From Bacteroidales bacterium (GTDB lineage Bacteria; Bacteroidota; Bacteroidia; Bacteroidales; UBA7960), in the NCBI GenBank assembly GCA_007129355.1, contig SKVR01000178.1, positions 1 through 34,653 on the forward strand: a DNA stretch of 34,653 nt, in the 5' to 3' direction. Below, piece after piece: positions 22,480-30,680 of the stretch. The notes below the pieces were generated by a model that made no database searches, had not been told where the DNA came from, and saw only the letters and a program-made list of their open reading frames with translations. The position numbers and the translations under genes are program-made. Each line of letters starts with the position of its first letter. Positions within the stretch are counted from its first letter, which is position 1.

Positions 22480-25074
22480 ATGATTGAATTCTTTAAGAAT
22501 AATAAACAAAACATAAGGCAATTTGCCCGTCTGGCAGTCATATCCGGACTGGTGTTCGCATTGTTCATGGCGCTTGTCATGAGTATCCTGGTATGGGTTT
22601 ACCAGGACAGAGTAAAGAACAGTTTTGTTGAAAGAATCAACGAAAGTTTAAAAACCGAAATTTACATTGATAATATATCTCTGAATATTTTCAGAAACTT
22701 TCCACTGGTATCTCTAACACTCAGTGATGTTACAATGCTGGGATCCACAGAGGTTCAGGACACTTTGCTATCTGCCAGGAGAATCTATTTTCGTTTCAGC
22801 CTGATGGATCTGATACGGCAAAACTATTCCGTAAGACAGATTGAAGTTGCCCGGGCAAAATTTGACATGAAACTCTTTGAAGATGGCATAAATAATTATA
22901 CTTTCTGGGAAGTTGCCGATGAATTTGCCCATGAAGAAAGCGATTTTAGCTTTCAGCTTCAGAGTGTAGTTTTTAACCAGGTTGAATATCGCTTCCAGGA
23001 TTTCCGCAATAATCATACGGTAAGTCTTTTGCTTAAAAAAGCCACAATGAAAGGTGATTTCCTGCGCGATAGCTACACTATGGAATTTAATGGCGATCTC
23101 TATCTCGATCATATAATCATTGGTGATGCCTATTTGGCAGGAGAACGGAATATGACCCTCGATTTTGACTTCAATGTTTTTAATAACAATGCACTGCGTG
23201 TAACAAAAGGTTATTTTACCTTTGGTAATCATGCTTTTGCCACTGATGGAATACTTGAGTTTTCAAAAGAAAATGCCTATATCGATATTAATGTTTCGGG
23301 CAGGCAATTAAAGCTGGATGATTTTATTAGAGACCTCCCTCCAATGTATGCCCGTTATTTTGATGGCTATCGCGGTAAGGGTGACTTCTATTTTGATGCA
23401 CTCCTAAAAGGGGATTTTCCAAAGCCACAGCTGGATGCTAAGTTTGGAATTAAGAAGGGAGAATTGTTTCACCGTAAGGCCAATCTGCGTTTTGATGATG
23501 TAAATTTTGATGCTTCCTTTACAAATGGAAGCAATAGAGAGCTGACTACATCAAAACTTGAGATTTCGGACTTTAATGCAAAAGTTAATAAAGGTAAAAT
23601 TACCTGTAGTGGAACCTGGCTGAATTTTTCAGAACCCAGTCTCGACTTTAAATTGTATTCCAACATAAACGCAGGAGAATGGGCACGTTTCCTTCAAATT
23701 GATACAATTTCCAGGGCATATGGAGATTTACTTGTAGATGTCGAGTTCAGAGGCAAACTGGGTAAGGGAAATTCATTTACCACCCAAAACTTTCTCGAGA
23801 GCAGGGTTAAGGGTGAAATCAGGGCAAGAGATCTGAGCATGAAATTAAAAAATGATCCACTGGATTACAACTCCATTCATGCAGACTTTTTATTCAATAA
23901 TAATGATGTAATTGTTGAAAGATTTTCAGGAAATGCATCAGAAAGTAACTTTGATATGAATGGTTATTTCAGAAATGTCCTTCCCTGGGTGTTTCTTGAC
24001 AATGAAAAACTATTAGTGGATGCGAGTCTATATTCAAAAAATCTGAATTTTAACCAATTGCTGCAACATAACGTAAGTGAGAGTGACACAACCTACAGAT
24101 TAAGCCTTTCTGATAAAATTGAATTTAACTTAAAAGCCGATATCGAAAAACTCAGCTTCCGTAAATTTGAAGCTGAAAATGTAACGGGTACACTCAGTAT
24201 GCGCGATAAGGTTTTTTATGCAGATAATGTGTCGGTTAGTACGATGAAAGGAAATATTAAGGCGGCAGGTTATATTAACGGGAAAAACGATGATTTCCTT
24301 GTTATGGGTTGCGATGCAAAGTTTAACAGGGTAGATGTTCATGACCTTTTTTACCAGATGGGAAATTTTGGCCAGCAAGGTATTGTTGATGAAAACATCA
24401 GGGGAAGAATAACAGCGCGGGCCAGTTTCGTTTCAAGATGGTCGCCTTATCTGGATATTGACTGGAATTCGCTTGAAACCACCGCCGATATCAAAGTTGA
24501 AGACGGAGAGCTTATAAACTATAAGCCCATGCTTGCATTATCAAGATTTATAAGGGTAGGGGACTTGAATGAGGTAAAGTTTTCAACCCTTGAGAACCAG
24601 ATACGAATCAAGGATCAGAAGATTATCATTCCGGACATGGAAATCAACTCAAATGCCATCAATATTAAGCTGTCGGGAGAACACACCTTTAATAACGAAA
24701 TTGAATACCGTTTGCAGGTGCTTCTATCCGATCTGCTTGCCCGTAACAACCGGCAGAATCGTAATCCCCAGGAGCAATATGGCGATATAATTGATGATGG
24801 ACTGGGGCGCACTACTCTGTTTTTGCTGGTTTCCGGAAATATTGATGATCCTGTATTCAGATATGACAGACAAGGCGTTAGAGAAAAACTAAGAGAAGAT
24901 TTTCGTCAGGAGCGCCAGAATTTACGCGAAGTTTTCAGATCGGAATTAGGACTGAGAAATGAAGAAACATTGCCGGATGAAGCAGCAATGCCACCCACAC
25001 GACGTCAAAAAGAACAGAACGACATCCGGAAACGCGAGAACGGAAAATTTGTAATTGAATGGGATGAAGATTAA
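22480..25074 (+). CDS. AsmA-like envelope protein
   Basis: The 864-residue protein has a basic cytoplasmic N-terminus, one transmembrane helix at about 17-41, and a long periplasmic part rich in beta strands. Right after the helix comes IYIDNISLNIFRNFPLVSLTLSDVTM, the start of an AsmA domain, and near the C-terminus there is a segment of the AsmA_2 type (IKVEDGELINYKPMLALSRFI, then NQIRIKDQKIIIPDMEINSN and IKLSGEHTFNNEIEYRLQVLLSDLL). AsmA-like proteins form long grooved beta structures that bridge the periplasm and move phospholipid toward the outer membrane in E. coli (TamB/YhdP group). That role is plausible here but inferred. The C-terminal 90 residues are charged and probably disordered. 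It is followed after 33 bases by ppk2. Confidence 0.85.
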   Translation: MIEFFKNNKQNIRQFARLAVISGLVFALFMALVMSILVWVYQDRVKNSFVERINESLKTEIYIDNISLNIFRNFPLVSLTLSDVTMLGSTEVQDTLLSARRIYFRFSLMDLIRQNYSVRQIEVARAKFDMKLFEDGINNYTFWEVADEFAHEESDFSFQLQSVVFNQVEYRFQDFRNNHTVSLLLKKATMKGDFLRDSYTMEFNGDLYLDHIIIGDAYLAGERNMTLDFDFNVFNNNALRVTKGYFTFGNHAFATDGILEFSKENAYIDINVSGRQLKLDDFIRDLPPMYARYFDGYRGKGDFYFDALLKGDFPKPQLDAKFGIKKGELFHRKANLRFDDVNFDASFTNGSNRELTTSKLEISDFNAKVNKGKITCSGTWLNFSEPSLDFKLYSNINAGEWARFLQIDTISRAYGDLLVDVEFRGKLGKGNSFTTQNFLESRVKGEIRARDLSMKLKNDPLDYNSIHADFLFNNNDVIVERFSGNASESNFDMNGYFRNVLPWVFLDNEKLLVDASLYSKNLNFNQLLQHNVSESDTTYRLSLSDKIEFNLKADIEKLSFRKFEAENVTGTLSMRDKVFYADNVSVSTMKGNIKAAGYINGKNDDFLVMGCDAKFNRVDVHDLFYQMGNFGQQGIVDENIRGRITARASFVSRWSPYLDIDWNSLETTADIKVEDGELINYKPMLALSRFIRVGDLNEVKFSTLENQIRIKDQKIIIPDMEINSNAINIKLSGEHTFNNEIEYRLQVLLSDLLARNNRQNRNPQEQYGDIIDDGLGRTTLFLLVSGNIDDPVFRYDRQGVREKLREDFRQERQNLREVFRSELGLRNEETLPDEAAMPPTRRQKEQNDIRKRENGKFVIEWDED

Positions 25075-25107
25075 TATAAAGATCGAACAAATCCTAAAAC
25101 TATTTTT

Positions 25108-25980
25108 ATGATCAACACAGAAAAATTTATTTATAAAACGGGTAATGGACTTTCTGAGTTTAGCCCATCGTTTTCCGAAAAATATACTTCAAAAAAAGAC
25201 ACACAGGAAGAATTTCAGGATCAAATAGCAATTTTGCGAAAGCTCCAGAGCATGTTATATGCTCAGGGCAGGCATGGTATTCTGATTATCCTGCAGGCTA
25301 TGGATGCCGGAGGAAAGGATGGGGTTATCAAGCATGTAATGTCAGGTGTAAATCCACAGGGTTGCCAGGTGAAAAGCTTTAAAGCCCCTTCCGGGGAAGA
25401 GCTTGCGCACGATTTTATGTGGCGCTGCTTTAAAGCTATGCCCGAAAGGGGCAATATTGGTATTTTTAATCGCTCATATTATGAGGAAGTGCTTATTGCC
25501 AAAATTCATCCCCGGCTACTGGTCAATCAAAATCTTCCGTTTTATCATAGTAAACTTCATAAAGACCCTGGTTTTTGGAATACCCGGTATCAGGATATTG
25601 TAAATATCGAAAAGTATTTTGTGCATAACGGTTATATGGTGTTGAAGTTTTTTCTTAATATTTCGCATGAAGAACAAAAACAGCGCTTTCTCTCGCGAAT
25701 CGATAATGCAGCAAAAAACTGGAAATTTCTAATGAGCGATGTAGATGAACGGCAACATTGGGATGAATACCGGCAGGCTTACGGCGACATGCTGGAAAAT
25801 ACTTCGCATGAACTTGCCCCATGGTATGTAATACCTGCTGATAAAAAATGGTATATGCGACTGGTAATAAGCAAAATAATTGTTGATAAACTAGAGCAAT
25901 TAAATCTCAGCTACCCGAAAGTCAATGAAAAACATATGCAGGATATAATAAATGCCAGGGAGATTTTAAAGAGCGAATGA
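25108..25980 (+). CDS. ppk2: Polyphosphate kinase 2 family protein
   Basis: PPK2 enzymes transfer phosphate between inorganic polyphosphate and nucleotides, mostly making ADP or ATP from AMP or ADP, or GTP from GDP. The 290-residue single-domain protein has the Walker A loop AMDAGGKDG (64-72), a KSFKAPSGEELAHDFMWR lid-side block (89-106) and the NRSYYEEVLI Walker B region (121-130). WYVIPADKKWYMRL in the last quarter is also conserved in the family. No signal peptide is present, so it acts in the cytoplasm. The class (I, II or III) and hence the preferred nucleotide are not decided from the motifs I can see. A short 33-base gap suggests joint transcription with the AsmA-like gene, though no functional link is evident. 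Confidence 0.93.
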   Translation: MINTEKFIYKTGNGLSEFSPSFSEKYTSKKDTQEEFQDQIAILRKLQSMLYAQGRHGILIILQAMDAGGKDGVIKHVMSGVNPQGCQVKSFKAPSGEELAHDFMWRCFKAMPERGNIGIFNRSYYEEVLIAKIHPRLLVNQNLPFYHSKLHKDPGFWNTRYQDIVNIEKYFVHNGYMVLKFFLNISHEEQKQRFLSRIDNAAKNWKFLMSDVDERQHWDEYRQAYGDMLENTSHELAPWYVIPADKKWYMRLVISKIIVDKLEQLNLSYPKVNEKHMQDIINAREILKSE

Positions 25981-26158
25981 TGTTAATTGTGTTTTTGTAT
26001 GGGGCTTAATTATTTTATAATATTGAAGATGGAAGTCCGTTAAAAAATAGTGGAGTTTTAGAAACTGTAAATCATTAAAAATTAAAAACCGGAACCAGAC
26101 TGTTTACGGATATAATAATGGAATGGTCATGTACCCATCAAATTAAAATATTTTAACC

Positions 26159-27670
26159 TTGGATATTTATAGTAAAAAGCAACGCTGGAAAATATATTTG
26201 ATTGGATTTGCTGCTGCCATAGTGGGTCTCTCGCTCTATTATACCAATATAATTGTAAATAAAATTGCAGAGGATGAGCTTCAGAAAGTTCGTATATGGG
26301 CCGATGCTGTGCAAAACAGGGCCAATCTCGTTCTTGTAACGGAGCAGTTTTTTGAAGAAATGAGAACAGAAGACCGCAAAAGGGTTACTTTGTGGGCAGA
26401 AGCTACGCGCAGGTTTATTGAAGACGAGGGTGGCGACATTTCCTTTTATGCCAGAATAATTGTAGAAAATACTACTATTCCGGTTTTGCTTGTCAATTCT
26501 CAGAATATTATTGTTTCTCACCTGAATCTGACTGAAACCGGAGATGATTCCGTTCAGCTTGAAGGTCAGCCATTCGAAGGTGAAATCAGAGAACAGTTTT
26601 CAGTATATGATCCGATTCCCATTGCATACGAGGGCCAGGTTGATTACCTGTATTACCAGGATTCATGGCTTTTTACCAATATGCGTAAGGTAATGGACGA
26701 TCTGATCGATTCTTTTCTCAGTGAGGTGGTCATCAACTCTGCCAACGTTCCGGTAATCATTACTGATAGTGCAAAAAACCGCATTATTGCTGCAGGTAAT
26801 ATAGGTAACGGCGATTTGAATGACAGCACCTACGTGCAGCAGACTATCAATGCCATGGCCGACAGAAACCAGCCCTTGATTATAGAACTTCCCTTGCACG
26901 GAACTTGTCATGTATTTTATACACACTCTTTTCTCCTTACACAATTAAGATATTATCCGGTAGCACAGTTTCTGGCAATTGGAATTTTTCTTCTTGTAGC
27001 ATATATCCTTTTCAGTACTGCAAGAAACGCTGAGCAAAACCAGGTTTGGGTCGGAATGTCAAAAGAAACAGCACACCAGTTGGGAACGCCTATTTCATCA
27101 TTGATTGCATGGGTGGAATTGTTAAAAGGACAAGGTGTTGACGAAACTACCATCAAAGAAATACAGAAAGATGTAGGGCGATTGGAAAATATTACCGAAA
27201 GATTCTCTAAAATCGGATCCGCGCCAAAACTTACTCCTTATCCTATTGCAGACGCTGTAAGAGAGAGTATTGAATACATGAAAACCCGTACCACAAAAAA
27301 GGTGAAGTTTTCTTTAAATGATCATACGGAAGAAAATCCTGCAATACCATTGAATCTCAATCTTTTTGGCTGGGTACTTGAAAATATCTGCAAAAATGCC
27401 GTGGATGCAATGTCGGGAAATGGTGCCATAACGGTTGATATTTATAAAAATACACGAAAAGCATACATTGATATTACTGATACCGGTAAGGGCATCCCCA
27501 AGGGTAAACACAAGGATATTTTCCAACCTGGTTACACCAGCAAAAAACGCGGATGGGGTCTGGGGCTCTCGCTCAGCAAGCGTATCATCGAAAATTACCA
27601 TAAGGGAAAAATTTTCGTTAAATCATCATCACCTGAAGGCACTACCTTCAGAATTGCTCTGAAACGTTAG
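26159..27670 (+). CDS. Membrane sensor histidine kinase (orphan)
   Basis: Of 503 residues, about 11-33 form a first membrane helix, 34-264 an extracytoplasmic sensing region of no recognised family, and 266-286 a second helix. The kinase core follows directly, without a clear HAMP domain: phosphoacceptor His306 in SKETAHQLGTPISSL, N-box around Asn409/Asn413 (LENICKNAVDAM), G1 DTGKGIP at 441-447 and G2 GWGLGLS at 465-471. It should autophosphorylate and pass phosphate to a response regulator, but none is encoded in this window. Translation appears to begin at TTG 26159, which gives a short lead MDIYSKKQRWK ahead of the first helix; no ATG upstream is in frame. The 178 bases before it hold no clear promoter. 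Confidence 0.93.
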   Translation: MDIYSKKQRWKIYLIGFAAAIVGLSLYYTNIIVNKIAEDELQKVRIWADAVQNRANLVLVTEQFFEEMRTEDRKRVTLWAEATRRFIEDEGGDISFYARIIVENTTIPVLLVNSQNIIVSHLNLTETGDDSVQLEGQPFEGEIREQFSVYDPIPIAYEGQVDYLYYQDSWLFTNMRKVMDDLIDSFLSEVVINSANVPVIITDSAKNRIIAAGNIGNGDLNDSTYVQQTINAMADRNQPLIIELPLHGTCHVFYTHSFLLTQLRYYPVAQFLAIGIFLLVAYILFSTARNAEQNQVWVGMSKETAHQLGTPISSLIAWVELLKGQGVDETTIKEIQKDVGRLENITERFSKIGSAPKLTPYPIADAVRESIEYMKTRTTKKVKFSLNDHTEENPAIPLNLNLFGWVLENICKNAVDAMSGNGAITVDIYKNTRKAYIDITDTGKGIPKGKHKDIFQPGYTSKKRGWGLGLSLSKRIIENYHKGKIFVKSSSPEGTTFRIALKR

Positions 27671-27677
27671 ATGGCAT

Positions 27678-27720
27678 CATGCATTTAATCGTGCATGCTG
27701 GATTTTGAACCTAAAGGTTC
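27678..27720. repeat. Two small hairpins after the histidine kinase gene
   Basis: CATGCA (27678-27683) pairs with TGCATG (27692-27697), and GAACC (27707-27711) pairs with GGTTC (27716-27720) around TAAA. Neither is followed by a T-run. They may protect the 3' end of the kinase mRNA; a weak termination role is possible. Confidence 0.35.
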
Positions 27721-27778
27721 TCAACATCATACATTTGACCTCACACATCTGACATCTCTTCTATCTCATTATTATTCT

Positions 27779-27786
27779 TATTTTTG
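27779..27786 (+). promoter_or_regulatory. Candidate -7 element of the LolA-YidD-TPR operon
   Basis: TATTTTTG matches TAnnTTTG exactly and lies 22 bases before the ATG at 27809, so transcription would begin about 16 bases before the start codon. There is no exact TTG at -33. Confidence 0.6.
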
Positions 27787-27808
27787 TATCTGAAGCTAAA
27801 TTCAGGAT

Positions 27809-28531
27809 ATGACTATGTTTATTCGTAAAATCTTTCCAATGCCAGCCATCCCTATATTTTTATTTTTTTTACTGGTATCATTTGATAACATGTCGGTTGA
27901 CAGGATTATGATGCACATGGAAAGTCAAAGCCTGCACAGGGGAAAAGTAGTTAAGGTTGAAGCAGAATTATTTTTTCATGCAGTTGATGGAAGAATGATA
28001 ACCCGCTATGTTCAGCCATCCCATCAGGTTATGATAGCCAATAATAAAGGTGAAGTTGCTCTATACAATGAAAGAGAAAATACGGTTGTTTACAGGCAGG
28101 GGCATGAATACTCCACTGAGTCGGGAATGATCCAGTTCTTTTTACAAGGAAAGACGCGGGATTTGGGTTTGTCTGATTTTGGATTTCAGCAAATGAGCAC
28201 TGAGTTTAATGATAATCTTGTTATTACAGAGTGGTTTCCCCCGGCATCGCTGTATCATTTATATAACAGGATTGAACTGGTGCATGAAGATTTCATGCCC
28301 ATATATGCTGCGTATTATGATGCTACCCGAAAACTTGTCAAAAAAGTTTATTACTCCGATTTTCAGTATTTTGGCGATGTGTATCTTCCGGGCCTTGTAA
28401 CCGAATTCAATTATATCGGTAATGACTCTGTCATAAACAGGATCAGGTTTTCGGATATAAGAATAAATTATCAGGCACTAAGTCCCTGGTTTAATTTTCA
28501 AATTCCTTCTGATGCCAAACTTCGCGATTAA
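27809..28531 (+). CDS. LolA-like periplasmic protein
   Basis: The 240-residue protein starts with a hydrophobic signal segment (MPAIPIFLFFLLVSFDN, about 11-27) and continues with the alternating-strand pattern of the LolA/LolB fold: KVVKVEAELFFHAVDGRMITRYVQP, then a helix-like segment, AAYYDATRKLVKKVYYSDFQYFGDVYLPGLVTEFN and IRFSDIRINYQALSPWFNFQIPSDAKL at the end. The final phrase, strand plus 'WFNFQIPSDAKL', is typical of LolA-like carriers (F-x-IPxxAxl). LolA carries lipoproteins across the periplasm; related proteins also handle lipids or glycolipids. Whether this is the genuine LolA is doubtful given its operon. ATG 27815, two codons in, is an alternative start. It overlaps the YidD gene by 20 bases. 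Confidence 0.7.
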   Translation: MTMFIRKIFPMPAIPIFLFFLLVSFDNMSVDRIMMHMESQSLHRGKVVKVEAELFFHAVDGRMITRYVQPSHQVMIANNKGEVALYNERENTVVYRQGHEYSTESGMIQFFLQGKTRDLGLSDFGFQQMSTEFNDNLVITEWFPPASLYHLYNRIELVHEDFMPIYAAYYDATRKLVKKVYYSDFQYFGDVYLPGLVTEFNYIGNDSVINRIRFSDIRINYQALSPWFNFQIPSDAKLRD

Positions 28532-28979
28532 AATTGTTTTCCTTTTTTTTGTGATGATTTTCACAAATACTTTTTCAGCGGCAGCTCCGCCTCGATCAGA
28601 TTTTGAAATGCTGCAGTCAAAAGAAGTTAATGAGAATGCGCATATTCATAGTCATGATATTCGTTTTATGCGCAGTCGTTCGGAGAATGTACTTATTCGA
28701 TATAATCCTGTAAGTCTGGTATTTGGCGGGTTAATGTATACTTATCAGCGAATTATTTCACCGCAGTTACCTTCCGAATGTTTATACGTGCACAACTGTT
28801 CAAACTATAGTAAAGATCTGTTTTTCGAATACGGCTTGTTAAAAGGTTTGTTCACTACATCCGACCGGTTGTTGCGTTGCAATCGATTGTCTGCACTGGA
28901 TATCCATCCATTGATGATTGATCAGAACAGTGGGAAAGTAATGGAGTCAATTGATATTTACAAATCAGATGAAAGATGA
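28512..28979 (+). CDS. YidD-family protein with an N-terminal signal peptide
   Basis: Residues 64-135 match the YidD (haemolytic) family: YNPVSLVFGGLMYTYQRIISPQLPSECLYVHNCSNYS and then EYGLLKGLFTTSDRLLRCN. All three conserved cysteines are there (90, 96, 123). YidD in E. coli is an 85-residue inner-face protein that helps YidC insertion and is encoded beside rnpA and yidC. Here the protein has 155 residues: a signal peptide (about 1-25, ending FSAAA-PP) and some 40 linker residues precede the domain. The usual Pro before the second Cys is Asn. If the signal works, the domain lies in the periplasm, on the opposite side from E. coli YidD. It overlaps both neighbours (20 and 4 bases). Confidence 0.85.
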   Translation: MPNFAIKIVFLFFVMIFTNTFSAAAPPRSDFEMLQSKEVNENAHIHSHDIRFMRSRSENVLIRYNPVSLVFGGLMYTYQRIISPQLPSECLYVHNCSNYSKDLFFEYGLLKGLFTTSDRLLRCNRLSALDIHPLMIDQNSGKVMESIDIYKSDER

Positions 28980-29848
28980 GCCATAACAGAAAAAGCATCT
29001 TTCTTTTTGCCTTTTTTATTCTGAGCTTTTCTTCTAAGATAGCAGCGCAGCAGAATGTTTCCTCCGAGCTGAGATTCATCAATCATATGCTTGGCAGGCA
29101 AAATTACGATGAAGCGCTTTTTCTGCTCGAAAACCTGCAAACCAAAACGTTGAGTCAGAAAGATTCAGTTAATTATCTGCTTGGCTGGACACTTTATGGC
29201 CGTAAAGAACTTAATGCTTCGGCATATTATCTTTCTCTGGTAACCGAAGACAGTCCATGGTTTGAAAAATCAAGGTTCTTTGCAGCTTATAATCAAGCTT
29301 ATTTGCGTGAAACAAATTATTCACGGGAACTTCTTGGTTTTTTTAATGAAAATTCATCGGATCAGGTAGTTTTTATGAAGAATTTTCAGCTTGCTGGCAT
29401 GGCTCTGCTGGAAAGGGAAATGGATGAATTTGAGCATCATGCTAAAAAATTTACCGGAAATTTCAGTTTCACTGCAACAGAAGAAAGAAAACTGAATGAA
29501 TATTATAACCAGATTTCTGAAATGCCATACAGATCTCCTTTTGTTGCAGGAATCATGTCGGCAGCAGTGCCCGGACTGGGGCGAATTTATGCCGGAAAAA
29601 CTGCCGAAGGTATTTCCAGCCTTTTATATGTGGGGGCTTTGCTTGCCACCTCCTGGGATTTATATAACAGATTAGGTGGAAATAATCCGTTTTTTATCAT
29701 TTCAGCCAGCCTGTCCGGAATTTTTTATGTCGGAAACATTTGGGGGAGTGCTGTGGCTGTAAACAGAGTTCAAAGAGAATTTAATTATGAAATGGATCAA
29801 CGCATTTTGCTTGATATGCATATTCCTTTGCGTAAGCTTTTTCCCTGA
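28976..29848 (+). CDS. TPR-like periplasmic protein with C-terminal membrane hairpin (paralogue A)
   Basis: I do not recognise a named family for the whole protein. The 290 residues show a signal peptide (about 1-24, ending KIAA-QQ), a helical-repeat part at about 30-180 (NYDEALFLLENL, ELNASAYYLSLV, TPR-like), and a hydrophobic C-terminal module at 186-262. This module starts SPFVAGIMSAAVPGLGRIYAGKTAEG, with PGLGRIYAG at 199-207, and resembles the TM2/DUF5683 type (PGxGxxYxG, then two or three membrane segments). The next gene encodes the same layout, so the two are tandem paralogues. The gene starts on the ATGA shared with the YidD gene, and its last 62 bases overlap the next gene. An envelope location is likely; function unknown. 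Confidence 0.82.
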   Translation: MSHNRKSIFLFAFFILSFSSKIAAQQNVSSELRFINHMLGRQNYDEALFLLENLQTKTLSQKDSVNYLLGWTLYGRKELNASAYYLSLVTEDSPWFEKSRFFAAYNQAYLRETNYSRELLGFFNENSSDQVVFMKNFQLAGMALLEREMDEFEHHAKKFTGNFSFTATEERKLNEYYNQISEMPYRSPFVAGIMSAAVPGLGRIYAGKTAEGISSLLYVGALLATSWDLYNRLGGNNPFFIISASLSGIFYVGNIWGSAVAVNRVQREFNYEMDQRILLDMHIPLRKLFP

Positions 29849-30680
29849 TTCAGCTTATGCACAGAAAGATAGCAATGCTTTTCTTGAGGAGGGCCGCGAC
29901 CTTTTCAGGCAGGGCTATTACTTTGAGGCAGGAATTGCATTTGAAAGGGCTTATTTTTTTACCACTGATAACAGAACCAGGCTGGAAGCTAATCTGGAAA
30001 GGGCCGAGGCTCTCAAGCAAACAGGCGAGTATCTTAAAGCCCGCAACGATTTACAAAGAACTCTGCATCTGAGACAATTTCCTGAACTACATTTTCAATT
30101 ATTGTACGAACTGGCTTTTTGTGAATATATGCTGGGAAATTATTCCAATGCTTCAGGTAGTTTGGCGCAACTCAAACATTTTTATCCCGACGAATATTTC
30201 TCAGAAGAAATCCTTACGCTGCATGCTTTAGCTGGTGTTATGGCTGAAGACATCTCGCTGGCGCAGGAAAAAACAATTGAATTAATAATGTACCGGAATA
30301 ATGAGCCATATATAACGGATAGCTTGATTGCAAGATCAATGGTTTTGTTTTGTGAATGCTCTGCACCCATTTTAAGATCTGAGAAGACAGCCAGCCGTTT
30401 TTCTACGTTTATTCCCGGAGCGGGTCATTTTTATGCAGGTTATCCAGGAAAAGGATTACTGAATGCCGGCTCACAACTGGCATCACTCGGACTGGCAGCA
30501 TTTATGGGGTTGAATAATTTTTATGTCAGTGGTTTTGTAGTGGGTCTGGGCATGTTTCAATCCTTCTATTTCGGGGGTGTCAGACAAGCTGCTTTTCTTG
30601 CAGAGCAAAGAAATCTTAATGAGATGGCCGTATTTAAAGAACTGCTGAAGGAATTTATTCTGAGTTTGAATCATGATTAG
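29787..30680 (+). CDS. TPR-like periplasmic protein with C-terminal membrane hairpin (paralogue B)
   Basis: The 297-residue protein repeats the layout of the gene before it. A signal peptide (about 1-25, ending SAYA-QK) leads into TPR-like helices at about 28-165 (FLEEGRDLFRQGYYFEAGIAFERAYF, EALKQTGEYLKARNDLQ, LAFCEYMLGNYSNASGSLAQL). A hydrophobic module at 203-266 follows, with PGAGHFYAG at 210-218, GKGLLNAG and then FYFGGVRQAA. The similarity to paralogue A is strongest in this module. The signal peptide is encoded entirely inside the 62-base overlap with paralogue A. The signal sequence only exists from this ATG, which argues for the start despite the overlap. It overlaps the next gene by eight bases. 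Function unknown; an envelope scaffold or assembly role is a guess. Confidence 0.82.
   Translation: MKWINAFCLICIFLCVSFFPDSAYAQKDSNAFLEEGRDLFRQGYYFEAGIAFERAYFFTTDNRTRLEANLERAEALKQTGEYLKARNDLQRTLHLRQFPELHFQLLYELAFCEYMLGNYSNASGSLAQLKHFYPDEYFSEEILTLHALAGVMAEDISLAQEKTIELIMYRNNEPYITDSLIARSMVLFCECSAPILRSEKTASRFSTFIPGAGHFYAGYPGKGLLNAGSQLASLGLAAFMGLNNFYVSGFVVGLGMFQSFYFGGVRQAAFLAEQRNLNEMAVFKELLKEFILSLNHD

Noticed and set aside
22768-23232. A 154-codon open frame on the minus strand inside the AsmA-like gene
   Set aside because: Its translation has biased composition typical of a shadow frame (many I, F, K, H) and the plus strand codes for a coherent AsmA-type protein throughout.
26150-26163. TAACCTTG before the histidine kinase as its promoter
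   Set aside because: It overlaps the TTG start codon, so transcription would begin inside the gene.
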